This document shows positions 10,828-21,526 of a DNA stretch of 64,000 nucleotides, one piece after another. This DNA is from Acephala macrosclerotiorum (lineage: Eukaryota > Ascomycota > Leotiomycetes > Helotiales > Mollisiaceae), in the NCBI GenBank assembly GCA_014904845.1, contig MU119229.1, positions 186,001 to 250,000 of the forward strand, written 5' to 3'. The position numbers and the translations under genes are program-made. The notes under the pieces were generated by a model. It was not told the origin of the DNA. It saw only the letters and a program-made list of their open reading frames with translations, and ran no database searches. Each line of letters opens with the position of its first letter. Positions within the stretch are counted from its first letter, which is position 1.

Positions 10828-13426
10828 CAATGAAGACCGAAGAATTGGAACCTGCAAACGAGTCTGTCAGCAGTTGGCAACCCCCGAGGAATTTGGGACT
10901 AAAGATAAGCTGAAAGAACTCACCATTCGTCCGTGTTGAGCCCCATCGACTGTGTCTGTTCAGGAACAGGACGATCCCATTCCATGTGGGAAGTTTCCGG
11001 AACGAAGTTCAATAAATGTTGCTCTGGATGTTCCAATATTTCCCGAGGCTCCAGACTTGCAGCGTAGATATCTGTTTCCTGATTGCGATATCGTAGATGG
11101 CTTTTTGTACTCTGGTTGATATGAGTGCTGGATGGGTGCTTATTCGTCGCGGATTGAAGAGCTGCTGCCATGTGGCTTGCAAGAGACGGGGTCAAAGAGG
11201 CTGCTCTGGTGGTAGAAGATTTGGAAGTGCCGGAGCTTGTCGAAAGTGGAGATTCGACTGCTTGGTTGATAGAACTTCGACGTGTCTCTTGCGAATTATC
11301 TATGCGTGCTCCGCGTCGCAAGCAATTTTCGAGTTCTGGCAACCTAAGTACAGCTTCGAACATGTTATGGACCATCTTGGCGACGAGCCATGTGTCGGAT
11401 ATGTCATTCAAAGCATCCATGCAGGTTGTGATTCGTTTCTGCAATTCCAAAATACCGGGTGGCGCAGCATCTGAAACTTGATAGATTTGGACCATGAGAG
11501 CTGACAAGAGAGAATATATCCTGAATTGAATCAGCATTGAAGCGACCACAGATTAGATGACGGACTTACATGAACGGCGGAGTATATTGAAACTCTCCGT
11601 GAGAGATCAGATGTTCCGTGAGACAGGCAATGATTCGAGCAGATTGAAATGCAGGGCTGTGTGAAAGAGACGTGCGAGTTGAATGTGAAGGCGATGATGG
11701 TAGATACGCTCGATGCAGCGTACAACAGGTGGTATGGTAGACGCAATGCAGATATGCAGACCAGAAGTCGTAATTCGACGGATCCCATCTTAGATCCTGA
11801 GGGCAATTCTCTAGCCAGTCCCCTAATGCCATGTCGCACCGCGTCAACACCATCGCATCTGGCTGTCGCGCTCTTGATAACGTGGAATAGTGCTGTAGGA
11901 GGATATCATCTATGATTTCACATAGCTTGACATATTCCAAGAAGAATAGCACATGCCTCCAGTTCGTGTCCGAGCCATCCTCGTCGATGAAGTCGTCGAC
12001 GCTGATCATCTCAACATCCGAATCATTCAGACAGATTTGAATCGGTCTGCCTAGTGCTAGAGCAATTGATCGATCTCGGGTGAAGAGCGTCCACCAGATT
12101 CGTTTCCAAAGCCTCTGCTCGGTCGTGCTCAGCCGTGAATTCTTGGCACTTCGATGCATGCCAAAGCCTTGAGCGATACTACTTGCGAGCGCGTTCCAAT
12201 AGAACACGTTCTTAGTGACCACACTTGGCTCGTCCCAGTACCATCCCATGAGGATGAGCGACTGTACCACAGCCACTCTGTCTTTCTCGTAGTCCGAATC
12301 GTGCAAAGCCTTCGCACGCTGGTAGAAGAGAGTAGCCGCAGGAGTTTCAGACCCATATGCGTCTAGCAAATGCTTCTTGGTGCAGACTCGTGAGCCAGCC
12401 AGCAACATCGCCTGCATGAGAAGAGTCGAAGGTGGGTTTTCGGGGTCATGATATCTCTTCATGAAGTGTTTCCGGTCCACAATAGGGACGATCGGCGCCA
12501 CCCACTTGAAGAATGATCGAATGAGCTCGTCACACAATTCCCTTGGAGGAAGAATGAGAGCGCCACGAGTTCTGAGGAAAGCTATCTCGCTTTCCTCAAT
12601 GCTACCTTGTGCGATAGAGCGTCCTTTGGGATTTCTAGGCATTTCATAATGAACGGAGTCAGGAAGTGGGTAGTCGTTCATTATGATTGACATATTTGTC
12701 ATTTCTCCTAAGTATACCATACGACTTGAGTCTTCGGATGTTGATAGATTCTCTTTCTTGACCAATTTTGCGTAGATCTCGGTATATTCGGGCTCCTGCT
12801 TGATGGTCTCGTTCTTCAAAGACCCGGAGGTGGTTGGGTCATGTGACTGGGGATCATCTTCATGATTTGGACCATCTCGAATAGAGGAACGTATTGCAAC
12901 GGTCCTAGATATGTCTTCATTATATCAGTATCAACAGAGGGGAGGATCCAATGTACCTTCTCAATCCACCTGCAGTCTTTACATCTCGTTTCCTGGGCTT
13001 TCTTGGCGGAATGCTGCAGTCCGAGGAGAAGGCTGCACAGTTCGTGCAGGGAAGGCCGCGGCTACCGGCATCGCATCGAATCTGTGAGAAATCAGTCGCT
13101 GCACATGGCTTTTAGCAGCAGCAAACATGAGTGTGTTACTCTTCGTGAATGGCAAGTCTGGCAGAAGTCAGCTCCAGGAAGCACATTGAGCTAGAGAATG
13201 ATGAAGACTTACTCCACATGCTCGTCCAGCACGAGGTCTAGTCGAATTAGTAAGTGTCTACTAACATACAGAGTATGAATAGGCCTCCTGAAGCTCGAGC
13301 TTACTTTCGAAATGAATGTCGGAGCCGAGTCGCAACGTTGCTCTGAGCAGCACTCTGGGTGTCATCTATTCCATCCTTTGAAGTTGTGAAAAGACGAGCA
13401 GTATCTGCCTCTGAGGAAGGGTTCAT
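10828..13426 (-). CDS. Zn(II)2Cys6 / Fungal_trans transcription factor, seven exons
   Basis: Exons 13426-13305, 13237-13213, 13157-13140, 13081-12957, 12904-11570, 11520-10924 and 10852-10828 join with GT-AG signals and consistent phase into 748 residues. Exons 2-4 together build the zinc cluster: RACG, TCHSRR (an 18-nt exon) and IRCDAG, giving C-x2-C-x6-C, followed by C-x2-C-x6-C at PCTNC...DC. The long exon 5 carries a PF04082-type regulatory domain: LCDELIRSFFKWVAPIVPIV, then a stretch with MGWYWDEPS and a later LWKRIWWTLFTRDR motif. This resembles cutinase transcription factor 1-like proteins. The tiny last exon ends in FQFFGLH. The gene appears intact although the SDR and prenyltransferase genes on both sides are dead. 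Confidence 0.88.
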
Positions 13427-14164
13427 CGTGTCGTTCGGGGTGGAGGTTTGTAAGTTCGTACGCATCAAGAATGCGTAGAATAGTTCGAGACTCGAACGCG
13501 GTCCCTATTCAGAACCACGACCGACATCGAGCTCGCAGCGCAGATCAAACCAGTACAGAGTTTAGTAGTGTTGTCCTTCTTAGCTGACGGCGTCGTGATG
13601 TCGTTGAAAAATGAAGAAGACTTGAAGAAGCGAGGATTGAGGTTGGAAGTTCGGAGCAGGTGCAGGTGCGTGATGGAGGCGGGTCGGGGAGGGAGCTGAG
13701 TGGACCTCGGGATGTGACAAGGGTACTTCCCACATGCATGCGAAATGAGAGTTCATATAGTGCTGAACTCTATTGAAAGCTTAAAAGTCTCGATAAATTG
13801 GATGAGAATGTGCGAAGAGACTTACCTAAGCCGAAATTTTTGCGGGGTCACGTGCGTCCAAGTATTCCGACGACAATGTAGAGGAGGACAACGATCATTT
13901 CCCTTTATATATTGTCCCATGTTTACATCATATATCGAGGTCCATTTTGCTAGTATTAAAGCTAATGCTGTGTTTTTAAGTGAATAATAAGAATTTTGGA
14001 GGGCTAAAATGAAGTCTCCACGTGTATTTCCGACTCCTTTCCTATATGCATATGCCCATCGGTGCCGTATATGCAAATGAAAATCTCGAAAATAAACTCA
14101 AAACCCCCGTATATACTCCATGCCTGCCGAAACCAATGAATTTACGCAAAGAGAACTCATCAAC
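13427..14164. other. Promoter and intergenic region
   Basis: About 740 bp upstream of the seven-exon regulator and downstream of the prenyltransferase relic. A CACGTG core lies near 13850. No coding sequence recognised. Confidence 0.4.
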
Positions 14165-15218
14165 TCATCCATCACCAACCCCAGCCCTCCCAACACGCTT
14201 CATAAAAGGAAAATAATATATCGGAACATACAATCCCTGTGTTTCATCATACGCAAAACTCAGATACGTATGCCCCAGCCCCTCTACTCCGCCTTTATCG
14301 CCATACTCACCAATACCCCATCCCCTTGCCAGAAAGAAGTTCTTCAACCCCTCCCTCAGACCCCGCTCCTCGATCCCACAAGTCCGGCAGGGAGAAGTAA
14401 GAGGGCGGGTGAATGTAGTTTCTTTATGGATGAGAGCAGGACTTCGGTTTTTGACCTGCCATCCAACAACGCTCGTTGGTGTGGAAATAGATAAGGCTTC
14501 ATAACTAGTGCGAACTCGTTAATTGGAAGATCAAATGCTAGCACGTTGGTGGACAATGTCCGAGTGGGAGAAGCTCATTGATTCTCGCTGTCTCGGCTGA
14601 TGTGACAAAGAGCTCCCCAATGAAGTGATGCCACCATATTAGATCTAGATTAGGGCGAGTATTTGAGCTGGCGAGAGCCGAGACGAAGAAGTGGGGAACG
14701 AGTTGGTTGAGTGGATCTTCTTCTGTGCCGGCTAGTGGACCAATGGGCTCAAATGTGAAGCGAATCTGTTGCTCTGGGGTTATTTGGTCCTGACCGTAGA
14801 TGTTCCATGATGGCTCGAATGATGACTGGTTATGTGTGAGGTGGGGTATCCAATTTACTTCCAGAGAGAGAATTGGTCCTAGTGCTGGTATGATGGAGTG
14901 GTTGAAGAAATCGAGATACTGAGCTTGAAGGTGCGAAGGATAGGGTGCACTTTCGAGGAGGGATTAAAGGTGAGCTGCCGTCTTCCAATACCAGAAGGCT
15001 TGCGCGGGGTTTGCGAAGCATGGTCCTCCTGTTGAAGGGGTGAATGGCACAGAGTTGAACATCTGGTGCGTGGGATTGAGATCCTGGAGGAGTAGATTGT
15101 CAAGTGTGGTCGGACTGTAGGCAGGATTCTTCTGGTCTTCGACTTGGGACGCAATGATGGAAGTGGTGGTGTCCGGCTTGAAGGAAAGCTCAAGTTGAAA
15201 TGAGGTCTTCAAATCCAT
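14165..15218 (-). pseudogene. Broken DMATS-type aromatic prenyltransferase
   Basis: Reading from about 15218 downward, the frame gives FWYWKTAAHL, then an in-frame TAA at 14966-14964, then SLLESAPYPSHLQAQYLDFF, IIPALGP, SFEPSW, IRFTFEPIGPLAGT and DLIWWHHF. These match the N-terminal half of ABBA-fold dimethylallyltryptophan synthase-like enzymes, with the usual aromatic/basic barrel motifs. Near 14560 the frame shifts; the next frame holds VLAFDLPINEFALVMKPYLF and HQRALLDG, equivalent to the conserved D-L-K/K-A-Y block. A second shift near 14400 leads to a C-terminal strand GHTYLSFAYDETQGLYVPIY. One nonsense codon and two frameshifts make it non-functional. These enzymes attach a dimethylallyl group to indole or other aromatics in secondary metabolism. 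The family call is from motif memory. Confidence 0.62.
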
Positions 15219-15393
15219 CTTGGAGGTGAAATATTCTCTCCCGACGGGAGTCCTGGGCCGGAGTTGGATTGAGTGACGGATCGGATATTGGAGAGGCGTC
15301 CGGAATAAGGTCAGGTACGACGTCTAAGGAAAGTGAGACATTCAGCACTCGCTCTAGGGCCTCGGAGGTTGATATAGGACGACCTGAAGACAT
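15190..15393 (-). pseudogene. Possible N-terminal remnant upstream of the prenyltransferase relic
   Basis: A 67-codon ATG-initiated frame (MSSGRPISTSEALERVLNVS...) overlaps the start of the prenyltransferase relic in a different frame. It could be the original first part of that gene, displaced by a frameshift near 15215, or an unrelated fragment. No domain recognised. Confidence 0.25.
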
Positions 15394-16623
15394 TGTAGCA
15401 AAAGAACAGAGTTGATAAAAAGTTCCAAAAAGAAGAGAAATTTTCTCACGAAAATGAAAATCAAAGATTCTTGGTTAAAATAAACTTTCTCGTTAGGTGG
15501 GGTTGTTAGGGTGTCATGGCAAAACATCCAAAAGCGGACTTCCATTATACTTCACGATGCCATATTCCCACCCCGCAAGCGTGGTGCTGCCAAAATCTAG
15601 ATCGCAAGCCCAGATGTAAGCATAGACCCTGGTATGTCACTCTCACGATGACGGTCCATCCGATGCTGTGCGCGAGTTTCTTCAATCGCAGCCATCAGCC
15701 ACAGTCCAGGCCTGACTTATACCCTATACCTCGTGACTCCTCATACGATTCTTGGCGTTGGCGGTATGCACTGCTGGGAGGCCACCCGGTGTTTGTGTAA
15801 CATCTACAATGGCGCGGAGTAATGAGCCTGGTCCAAGCGTGTTTGCTGCAAAATCCTCAATTTTGGGCGAGGAAAGCCCGGACTATGGCTGATTACTTTA
15901 AAATCTAGCCTTCGGAGGCCTTTGCCCGAAAATGGTTCCCCTTGCAAAAAGATGTGGCATCCGTTGTGATGATGCAGCGAGTCCAACAGAAGCTTCTCGA
16001 TGTAGACCAAAAGAAAATATTCGGGTTAAGTTTGCAGAAATATATACTGGGATGGTGGTTGGACGGGTCAAAGCCGGATCAAAGCCTCCGGGTAGAAGGT
16101 ATGAAGTTGAAAGCTGATGTACGCGACATGCAGCACGACCAATGGGTAATAGATCAGATCTAATTGGCGAGATATAAAGGGGTATCGAGTGGCTTGCTTG
16201 CTCAACCTCGGCACTGCAGAACGTGACTTGAGTTGAATCATTTGGTCACCGGACATAAATCATAAGCATCTACAGCTGTGAGATGTTGGTACGTGAGTCC
16301 CCTTATCAACCATCATGCATTTCAAATAGGCTGTTGAGATGACTACTTGGAACGAAAGTGGGTATCACGTGAATAGCTCAGCATCCTGCATGGCCATTGC
16401 CATGGATCTTCCCAGAATGAGCAGCAGTGAAGCGTTAAAACCCGACGTATGAGAAGTATGCCTCAAAGGGTATACCTTGTATTTGTATGTGCATTTGCAT
16501 TTGCGTCAAAATATATACATAAGAATCTTCCAGTCATCTTCAATCATCTTAAACCTCAATCAAACATGCGTATGTCTTCGTCAGCAGCATCTGATACATG
16601 GCTTCATGGTGAAAAGAGCCGTT
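15394..16623. other. Intergenic region, no gene seen
   Basis: About 1.2 kb with only short overlapping frames on both strands and no splice-linked coding pattern. A CACGTG core lies near 16367. Confidence 0.4.
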
Positions 16624-17486
16624 CTATTCCACCGAGATAGTGTAAGCAGAAGTCTCGAACACGGCATTCGAACCTAAAATCACATTAGTACAAGCATTCT
16701 CTCAGCCCATCTGCTATATAACTCACCAGTGAAAGGCTCCGTCCCAGCCTGAAGACTCGTAACAACATAGCTCGAGCTCACACCCTGGCTGTTAACCAAG
16801 TAAGTGAAGAAAGCCTTGAGATCACCCGAGAAGCTTGCAATGTTGCTTGGTGCCACGAAAGAGAAGACGGTAGTATCGCCATTTGGACCTTTGAACAAGT
16901 TCCATTTGGTGCCAGCAATGGTGGGTGTGGCGATCGCGTGGCCGGTTGAGGAGATGGGGCCTGCTCCTCCATATGATCCAATCCAGATCATGATTTCGTA
17001 GGCGTTGTTTGAGCCAACGGAGGGAGCGAGCCAAAGATCGTAGGAGACGTCGGCGTCAATGCTGGTTCCAGTGTATCTAGGCATCATAATCAGTGTCTGC
17101 TCATAGATGAAGTTGGGGTCAAAGGAGAATACTTACGACCACTCCCATGTCGATGGAATAGATGAAATAGCAGAGAGCTCCTTGTTGACATTCTCAAGCG
17201 CGACATTCGAGTACGACTTGACATGTACCGCCCCACCAGCCCAGCTCCAAGATGTGGACCAAGTGAAAGAGTTGCTGATGAGACTGGTAAAGGTCGTGCA
17301 CTGAGAACCAGATGTAGCTGTTCCTGAACCAAAAGTGTTGTGGTAAACAGTGTATCCTCCCGTTGCAACGCTTCCCCAGGTTCCGCACATGGTGGTAGCG
17401 CGCTTCTCGAGGTCTTTTGTGGGAGTGGGTGAAGCAAGTGCTGTGACAGCCAGCACTGCTGACATCAGTGTTGAGGAGAACTTCAT
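16624..17486 (-). CDS. Secreted GH12 endo-beta-1,4-glucanase / xyloglucanase
   Basis: Three exons, 17486-17137, 17076-16727 and 16673-16624, give 249 residues. Introns of 60 and 53 nt have GTAAGT/CCTAG and GTGAGT/TTTTAG signals. The N-terminus is a signal peptide ([20 protein letters not shown]) followed by a short TPTKDLEKR propeptide ending in a Kex2-like KR. The mature part has family 12 hallmarks: [27 protein letters not shown], then EIMIWIG, whose Glu is the catalytic nucleophile, and GTEPFTG, whose Glu is the acid/base. The C-terminus [14 protein letters not shown] is a normal family end. Size and motifs match single-domain secreted enzymes cutting beta-glucan or xyloglucan. No cellulose-binding module is present. 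It sits beside oxidative and hydrolytic genes but shows no shared promoter with them. Confidence 0.92.
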
Positions 17487-18518
17487 GGTGAAGGGTTACT
17501 TGGGAAAGAGCAGAAACGAATATATGAACAGTAAAAGAATAGATACAACGTCTATAAAGATGCAGCTGAAGAAGAAAGACCTACCCTGTGAGAAAGCGAG
17601 CGTGTTTATACTCACCTCACATCCCCTTTCGTTCGTACCCGGATACCGGATTTCCATTTGAAACTGCGATTTCTCCGTCTCCACCAAAACACTCTGGAAT
17701 AGCTTCCAGAAGCGGACAAACGTGAAGTCAAAAAGCCCTAGGTTTGGCCTGTTTCTGGAGTGTAGAAGCTTCCGTTTCTATGCCGAGATTGTCAAGGACG
17801 TGCTGAGGGGCAATCGAGTTGAAAATAAATTAAGGTTATTTCTGGGCGAGGGTCTGTTTCCACCAATTAGTGGGGTAGCTTCCTGATTAGGGTCGATACT
17901 CCGGATCTATATACTTAGTAGATTTGAATACGATCTGGTTGCTTGTATGTCTGCAACTTTGCAGAAAGGAGTTTCCGACGACGATGGAGATCAGGGGCGT
18001 TGAGTGATGCCTCGCATACAGACGAATTTCATGAAGATCAGATAAAATTGGCATGGAGACTCTTCCAGACTCTCATCATTCAGAACGTGAAAGTAGCGTG
18101 GTTTCCGAGCTCGCTTTAAAGTTCTGTTATATATTTGCGTTTCAGGCTTTGAATGGTGTTGAATGCTCTCAAATAAGCTCTGCCATCTTGTCAGCTCGAG
18201 CTATCCTTTGGGTGAAGGTAAATGGTTTCTTCGGCCTGAGGGTAGTCTTCTTTCCAACACAACACAAATTCCTTGGTGCATACGGCACTCCGTATTCGAA
18301 TTCTCTGAAAGGATACACGAAGAACAACTTTGTATGTTCGGGGAAGCCGAGGAGGATCATGAAATGTGGCTTCCACGTGATCCTCTTCATTCCTCGGTCC
18401 TTGGCGTTTGATCCTCCAAAGCTTCCTTCACATCTTCAAAAGCCACAATTTCCCCTCGATTCGTCTTCTTCCCTACCTCCCTTGAATTGCCATATCAAAT
18501 CCCTTTCAAACTGCCAAA
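17487..18518. promoter_or_regulatory. Divergent promoter region of glucanase and DUF1304 genes
   Basis: About 1 kb lies between the divergently transcribed glucanase and DUF1304 genes. A CCGGAT half-site-like sequence lies near 17899 and TATATA near 17909. An overlapping open frame (about 18053-18817) is a shadow of the DUF1304 gene. No further gene seen. Confidence 0.35.
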
Positions 18519-18881
18519 ATGTCCCTCCTCTTCGCCATCCCCATCTTCCTCATCGCCATCCTGCACATCTACATCCTCATCCTCGAAGTCTTCCTCTGGA
18601 CCAAGCCTCGAGGCCTCAAAGCATTCCGCCTGACTCCTGCCTTCGCCGAACAAACAAAGGTTCTTGCCGTAAACCAAGGACTATACAATGGCTTCTTAGC
18701 TGCAGGATTGATATGGGGATTGGCACATCCAGTCGAGGAATTTGGAAAGCAGATTCAGCTTTTCTTCTGCGGGTGTGTGCTGGTCGCTGGGATCATTGGA
18801 GGTGCTACAGCGAATAAGAGAATCTTCCTCGTTCAGGGCGTGCCGGGTCTGGTGGGCATGGTTACCGTATTGTTGTTGTGA
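18519..18881 (+). CDS. DUF1304 family membrane protein
   Basis: Intronless frame of 120 residues. The first hydrophobic helix holds LLFAIPIFLIAILHIYILIL. A conserved motif FLWTKPRGLKAF follows, then FAEQTKVLAVNQGLYNGFLA, characteristic of the DUF1304 (PF06993) family shared by bacteria and fungi. Two more hydrophobic segments complete about four membrane spans (FFCGCVLVAGIIGG and the C-terminal LVGMVTVLLL). Length agrees with the family. Its biochemical role is unknown. It lies directly upstream of the FAD monooxygenase on the same strand, but fungal neighbours are separate transcription units. Confidence 0.88.
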   Translation: MSLLFAIPIFLIAILHIYILILEVFLWTKPRGLKAFRLTPAFAEQTKVLAVNQGLYNGFLAAGLIWGLAHPVEEFGKQIQLFFCGCVLVAGIIGGATANKRIFLVQGVPGLVGMVTVLLL

Positions 18882-19131
18882 GGGAGTGGTTGGATATGGC
18901 AGGTGAGGAATTGGGAAACAAGGTGCTTAACCTTACTGAGAGCTTTCGTGGTTCAGTCGCGATTGAGATGGAGGTCGCAAATCCCGTCCGAATGGCGACG
19001 TTCGATGTATGCAGGATTCGAAAATGCTTATCTCCGCGACTGAAGGTCGAAATACCGCAAGAGAAGCTTCGTTCGGCCCAGCAAATATAATGCCCGTGTC
19101 GAGCGTCATTCCGTCGCTTGGTGCCATTGGA

Positions 19132-19171
19132 GTTCGGATCCGAACGTCATTCCCGGAAACTCGGATCCGAG
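19132..19171. promoter_or_regulatory. Two CGGATCCG palindromes upstream of the FAD monooxygenase
   Basis: A perfect 14-bp palindrome GTTCGGATCCGAAC (19132-19145) and a perfect 12-bp palindrome CTCGGATCCGAG (19160-19171) share the core CGGATCCG. Their centres are 27 bp apart, about 200-240 bp before the start codon. CGG...CCG inverted triplets are the typical target shape of Zn2Cys6 dimers. The factor is unknown. Confidence 0.55.
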
Positions 19172-19259
19172 ATTTTTTCTCCTCTTGCAAGATCATTACT
19201 CTCCGTATGCATAACATTTCTATCCTGGCTTCATATGCGTTCAATTATCCAAGACGGAG

Positions 19260-19266
19260 TATATAA
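19260..19266 (+). promoter_or_regulatory. TATA box of the FAD monooxygenase
   Basis: TATATAA lies 105 bp upstream of the ATG at 19371 and about 90 bp downstream of the CGGATCCG palindromes. Confidence 0.45.
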
Positions 19267-19370
19267 GGTCCTTTTGTATCTTCAACAACATCTGCATTTT
19301 ACCTCAATCCAAACATCCACACTCAACACAACTCAAGCACTTCTCAAGTCAAGCAGCTCCTCAAGCCAAA

Positions 19371-20672
19371 ATGAGCTCACAGAAACCGCAGCACATTGCC
19401 ATCATTGGCGCGGGCCTGGCAGTAAGTACTTAGACCATTTCAAACTGCAATCCTTCCAACTAAAATCCTCAGGGTATGAGCCTCGCCCTAGCCTTGCACA
19501 AGCAATCCATCGCCTGCACCATCTATGAACTCCGAGAGCCAACTGCCCACACTGATGGAGCATTGATGCTTTGTCCCAATGCACTATCGGTCTTGGAACC
19601 TCTCAAGATATATGAAAGAATCAAGAACCAAGGATACGAATTTGAGAAACTTGAGTACAAGGACGAAAACTACAACATCACAGACCAGTATTACCTTGGC
19701 GGAGAAAAGCTCTTCGGCTACAAGGCACTTCGACTCTATCGCGACATTCTCCTTCACGAGATCCGAACTTTGGTTACAGACAACGGGATCAAGATCCAAT
19801 ACGGCTGCAAGTTCGCCAAGATCGTCAAGGAAGACGAATCCGGTGTGGTCTTCCAGTTCGACGACGGCTCAACTGAGTCAGCCACCATGCTTATCGGAGC
19901 AGACGGAATCCACTCCAAAGTTCGCAAATACATCCACCCTGGCATCCATCCAATCTACAGCGGCACCATGGCCATCACATCTGCAGTGGATGTCTCCAAC
20001 CTCCGATTCCCGGAGCCAAACTACTGTCTGACGAGCTCAATTCACGCCAAACCCGGCGCATTCGTCTTTGCGCCTCAGAATCCCTCAGGAACAGAGCTCT
20101 TGATCGGAACGCAGCGAAAGTACCCTGAGCAAGGTCAAGACGGATGGCGGCAACTTCGTGAAAATCGAGAGGAGCTGAAGAATATGTTCCAACAGAACAT
20201 GAATGAGTGGCCTGATCTTGTGCAATCTGCGATGGAGAACATGATGCCAGAGAGGCTTTCGATTTGGCCGTACTATGTTGTTCCGAAGGTCGACTCTTGG
20301 ACTTCTCTTAGAAAGCGCGTCATCATTCTCGGAGATGCTGCACATGCAATTCCTCCTACCGCTGGACAAGGCGCGAGTCAAGCTTTCGAGGACGTTTATG
20401 CACTCTCTTTGCTCCTTTCCAAACTCTCCGACAAGGTGAAGCTGGATGATGCCTTAGACTTCTGGCAGCAGTATAGGATGGCGAGGGTTGATGAAGTGCT
20501 TGCGCTCACAAATGCATTGAACGTCAAGAGGTTGCCAGCAGAAGAAAAGTCGAAGATGCCGCATGAGATTATGTTCAACGACAATGGTGATGGGTTGCAG
20601 CAGATGTGGTTGTTCAAGCCGAATATCGAGGAAAAGGTGTTGAGGTGGGTGGATGAACAGGAGAAGAAGTAA
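19371..20672 (+). CDS. FAD-dependent aromatic monooxygenase (salicylate hydroxylase-like)
   Basis: Exon 1 is 19371-19421 and exon 2 is 19473-20672, joined over a 51-nt intron (GTAAGT...CCTCAG), giving 416 residues. The splice falls inside the dinucleotide-binding motif: IIGAGLA from exon 1 and GMSLALAL from exon 2 make GxGxxG at residues 13-18. Further PF01494 hallmarks are the LIGADGIHSKVR segment (DG motif) and VIILGDAAHAIPPTAGQGAS (GD motif contacting the FAD ribityl chain). Such flavoproteins hydroxylate aromatic substrates using NAD(P)H and O2. The substrate cannot be deduced. No signal peptide or membrane anchor is visible, so a cytosolic enzyme is expected. Two CGGATCCG palindromes and a TATA box precede it. 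Confidence 0.9.
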
Positions 20673-21526
20673 TCACCGCGCTCGGCGAGAGCAAGTCTCC
20701 GGGTCTAGTTCTATCTCTCTATTATCTTTCTCGTCAGTTTCTGTTTTGCGGTCGACTATTTCTGGAGGGAAGCTATGCTCAATGCTCTGTGGGGTTTAGC
20801 CATGCAACTGTCCTTCGCGCCAAAGTTTTCATTTTCTTGATGATTTCAAAAAACAGGACGATCAAGACACACAAGTACTTGTTCTCTATTGCAAATACTT
20901 TTTGAATACATTCATTACCATTTTCATCCATCGGCCCATTATTGTACCCATCTCGCAATTCCAAATACTCAAACTTTATTCTCCTGCTGTTTGGTAATCA
21001 TTCAGCCACACCTGCATGCTGTTTCTCCCCGCCTCGGCTTGCTTATTCACCTGCGTCAAGTACGGTGTAGCGTAATTATGTTCATATCCCTATTTGATCT
21101 CGGTTATGGAAATTAATGGAGATAAAGTTCTTTGTCATACAAGTGCGGACAGGGGGTATAGGCCCGTAGATACGGACGAATGCAGGTTCCAGCCACAGTC
21201 CGCTACAGCATATGCCATTGGCTTTAATCGCAACACAAGGTGATGCGGATCCTTTGTCTGGACGGATCCGGGCTGTTCTCAGGGTTCAATATCAGCCTCT
21301 TTCGTTGATTACTGAAAGTAGTCGTTGCGATCCGCCGCTGTGCATGCGCGATGATGATAATTCGAATTCCTGGCCTGCCTTTCTCAAATTTGTATGCCAA
21401 GACTGAATGACGATGTTGGAGCTCTTCAACATATATGCAAGCGCACACTCTCATTACTATCTTTGGTCATTACAACAGCACTACCACGTGTCGATTGTCC
21501 GCTCGCATTCTCAATTCAGCTTCAAA
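20673..21526. other. Intergenic region, 3' end of monooxygenase and promoter of hydrolase
   Basis: About 850 bp without a recognisable gene. It contains the CGGATCC and CGGATCCG sites listed separately. Confidence 0.4.
21246..21270. promoter_or_regulatory. CGGATCC and CGGATCCG sites upstream of the hydrolase
   Basis: CGGATCC at 21246-21252 and a full CGGATCCG palindrome at 21263-21270, about 260 bp before the hydrolase start. The same core appears twice upstream of the FAD monooxygenase, which suggests joint control by one Zn2Cys6 factor. Confidence 0.4.

Noticed and set aside
18053..18817. 254-codon plus-strand frame overlapping DUF1304
   Set aside because: Overlaps the recognised DUF1304 gene in another frame and has Pro/His/Ser-rich shadow composition.
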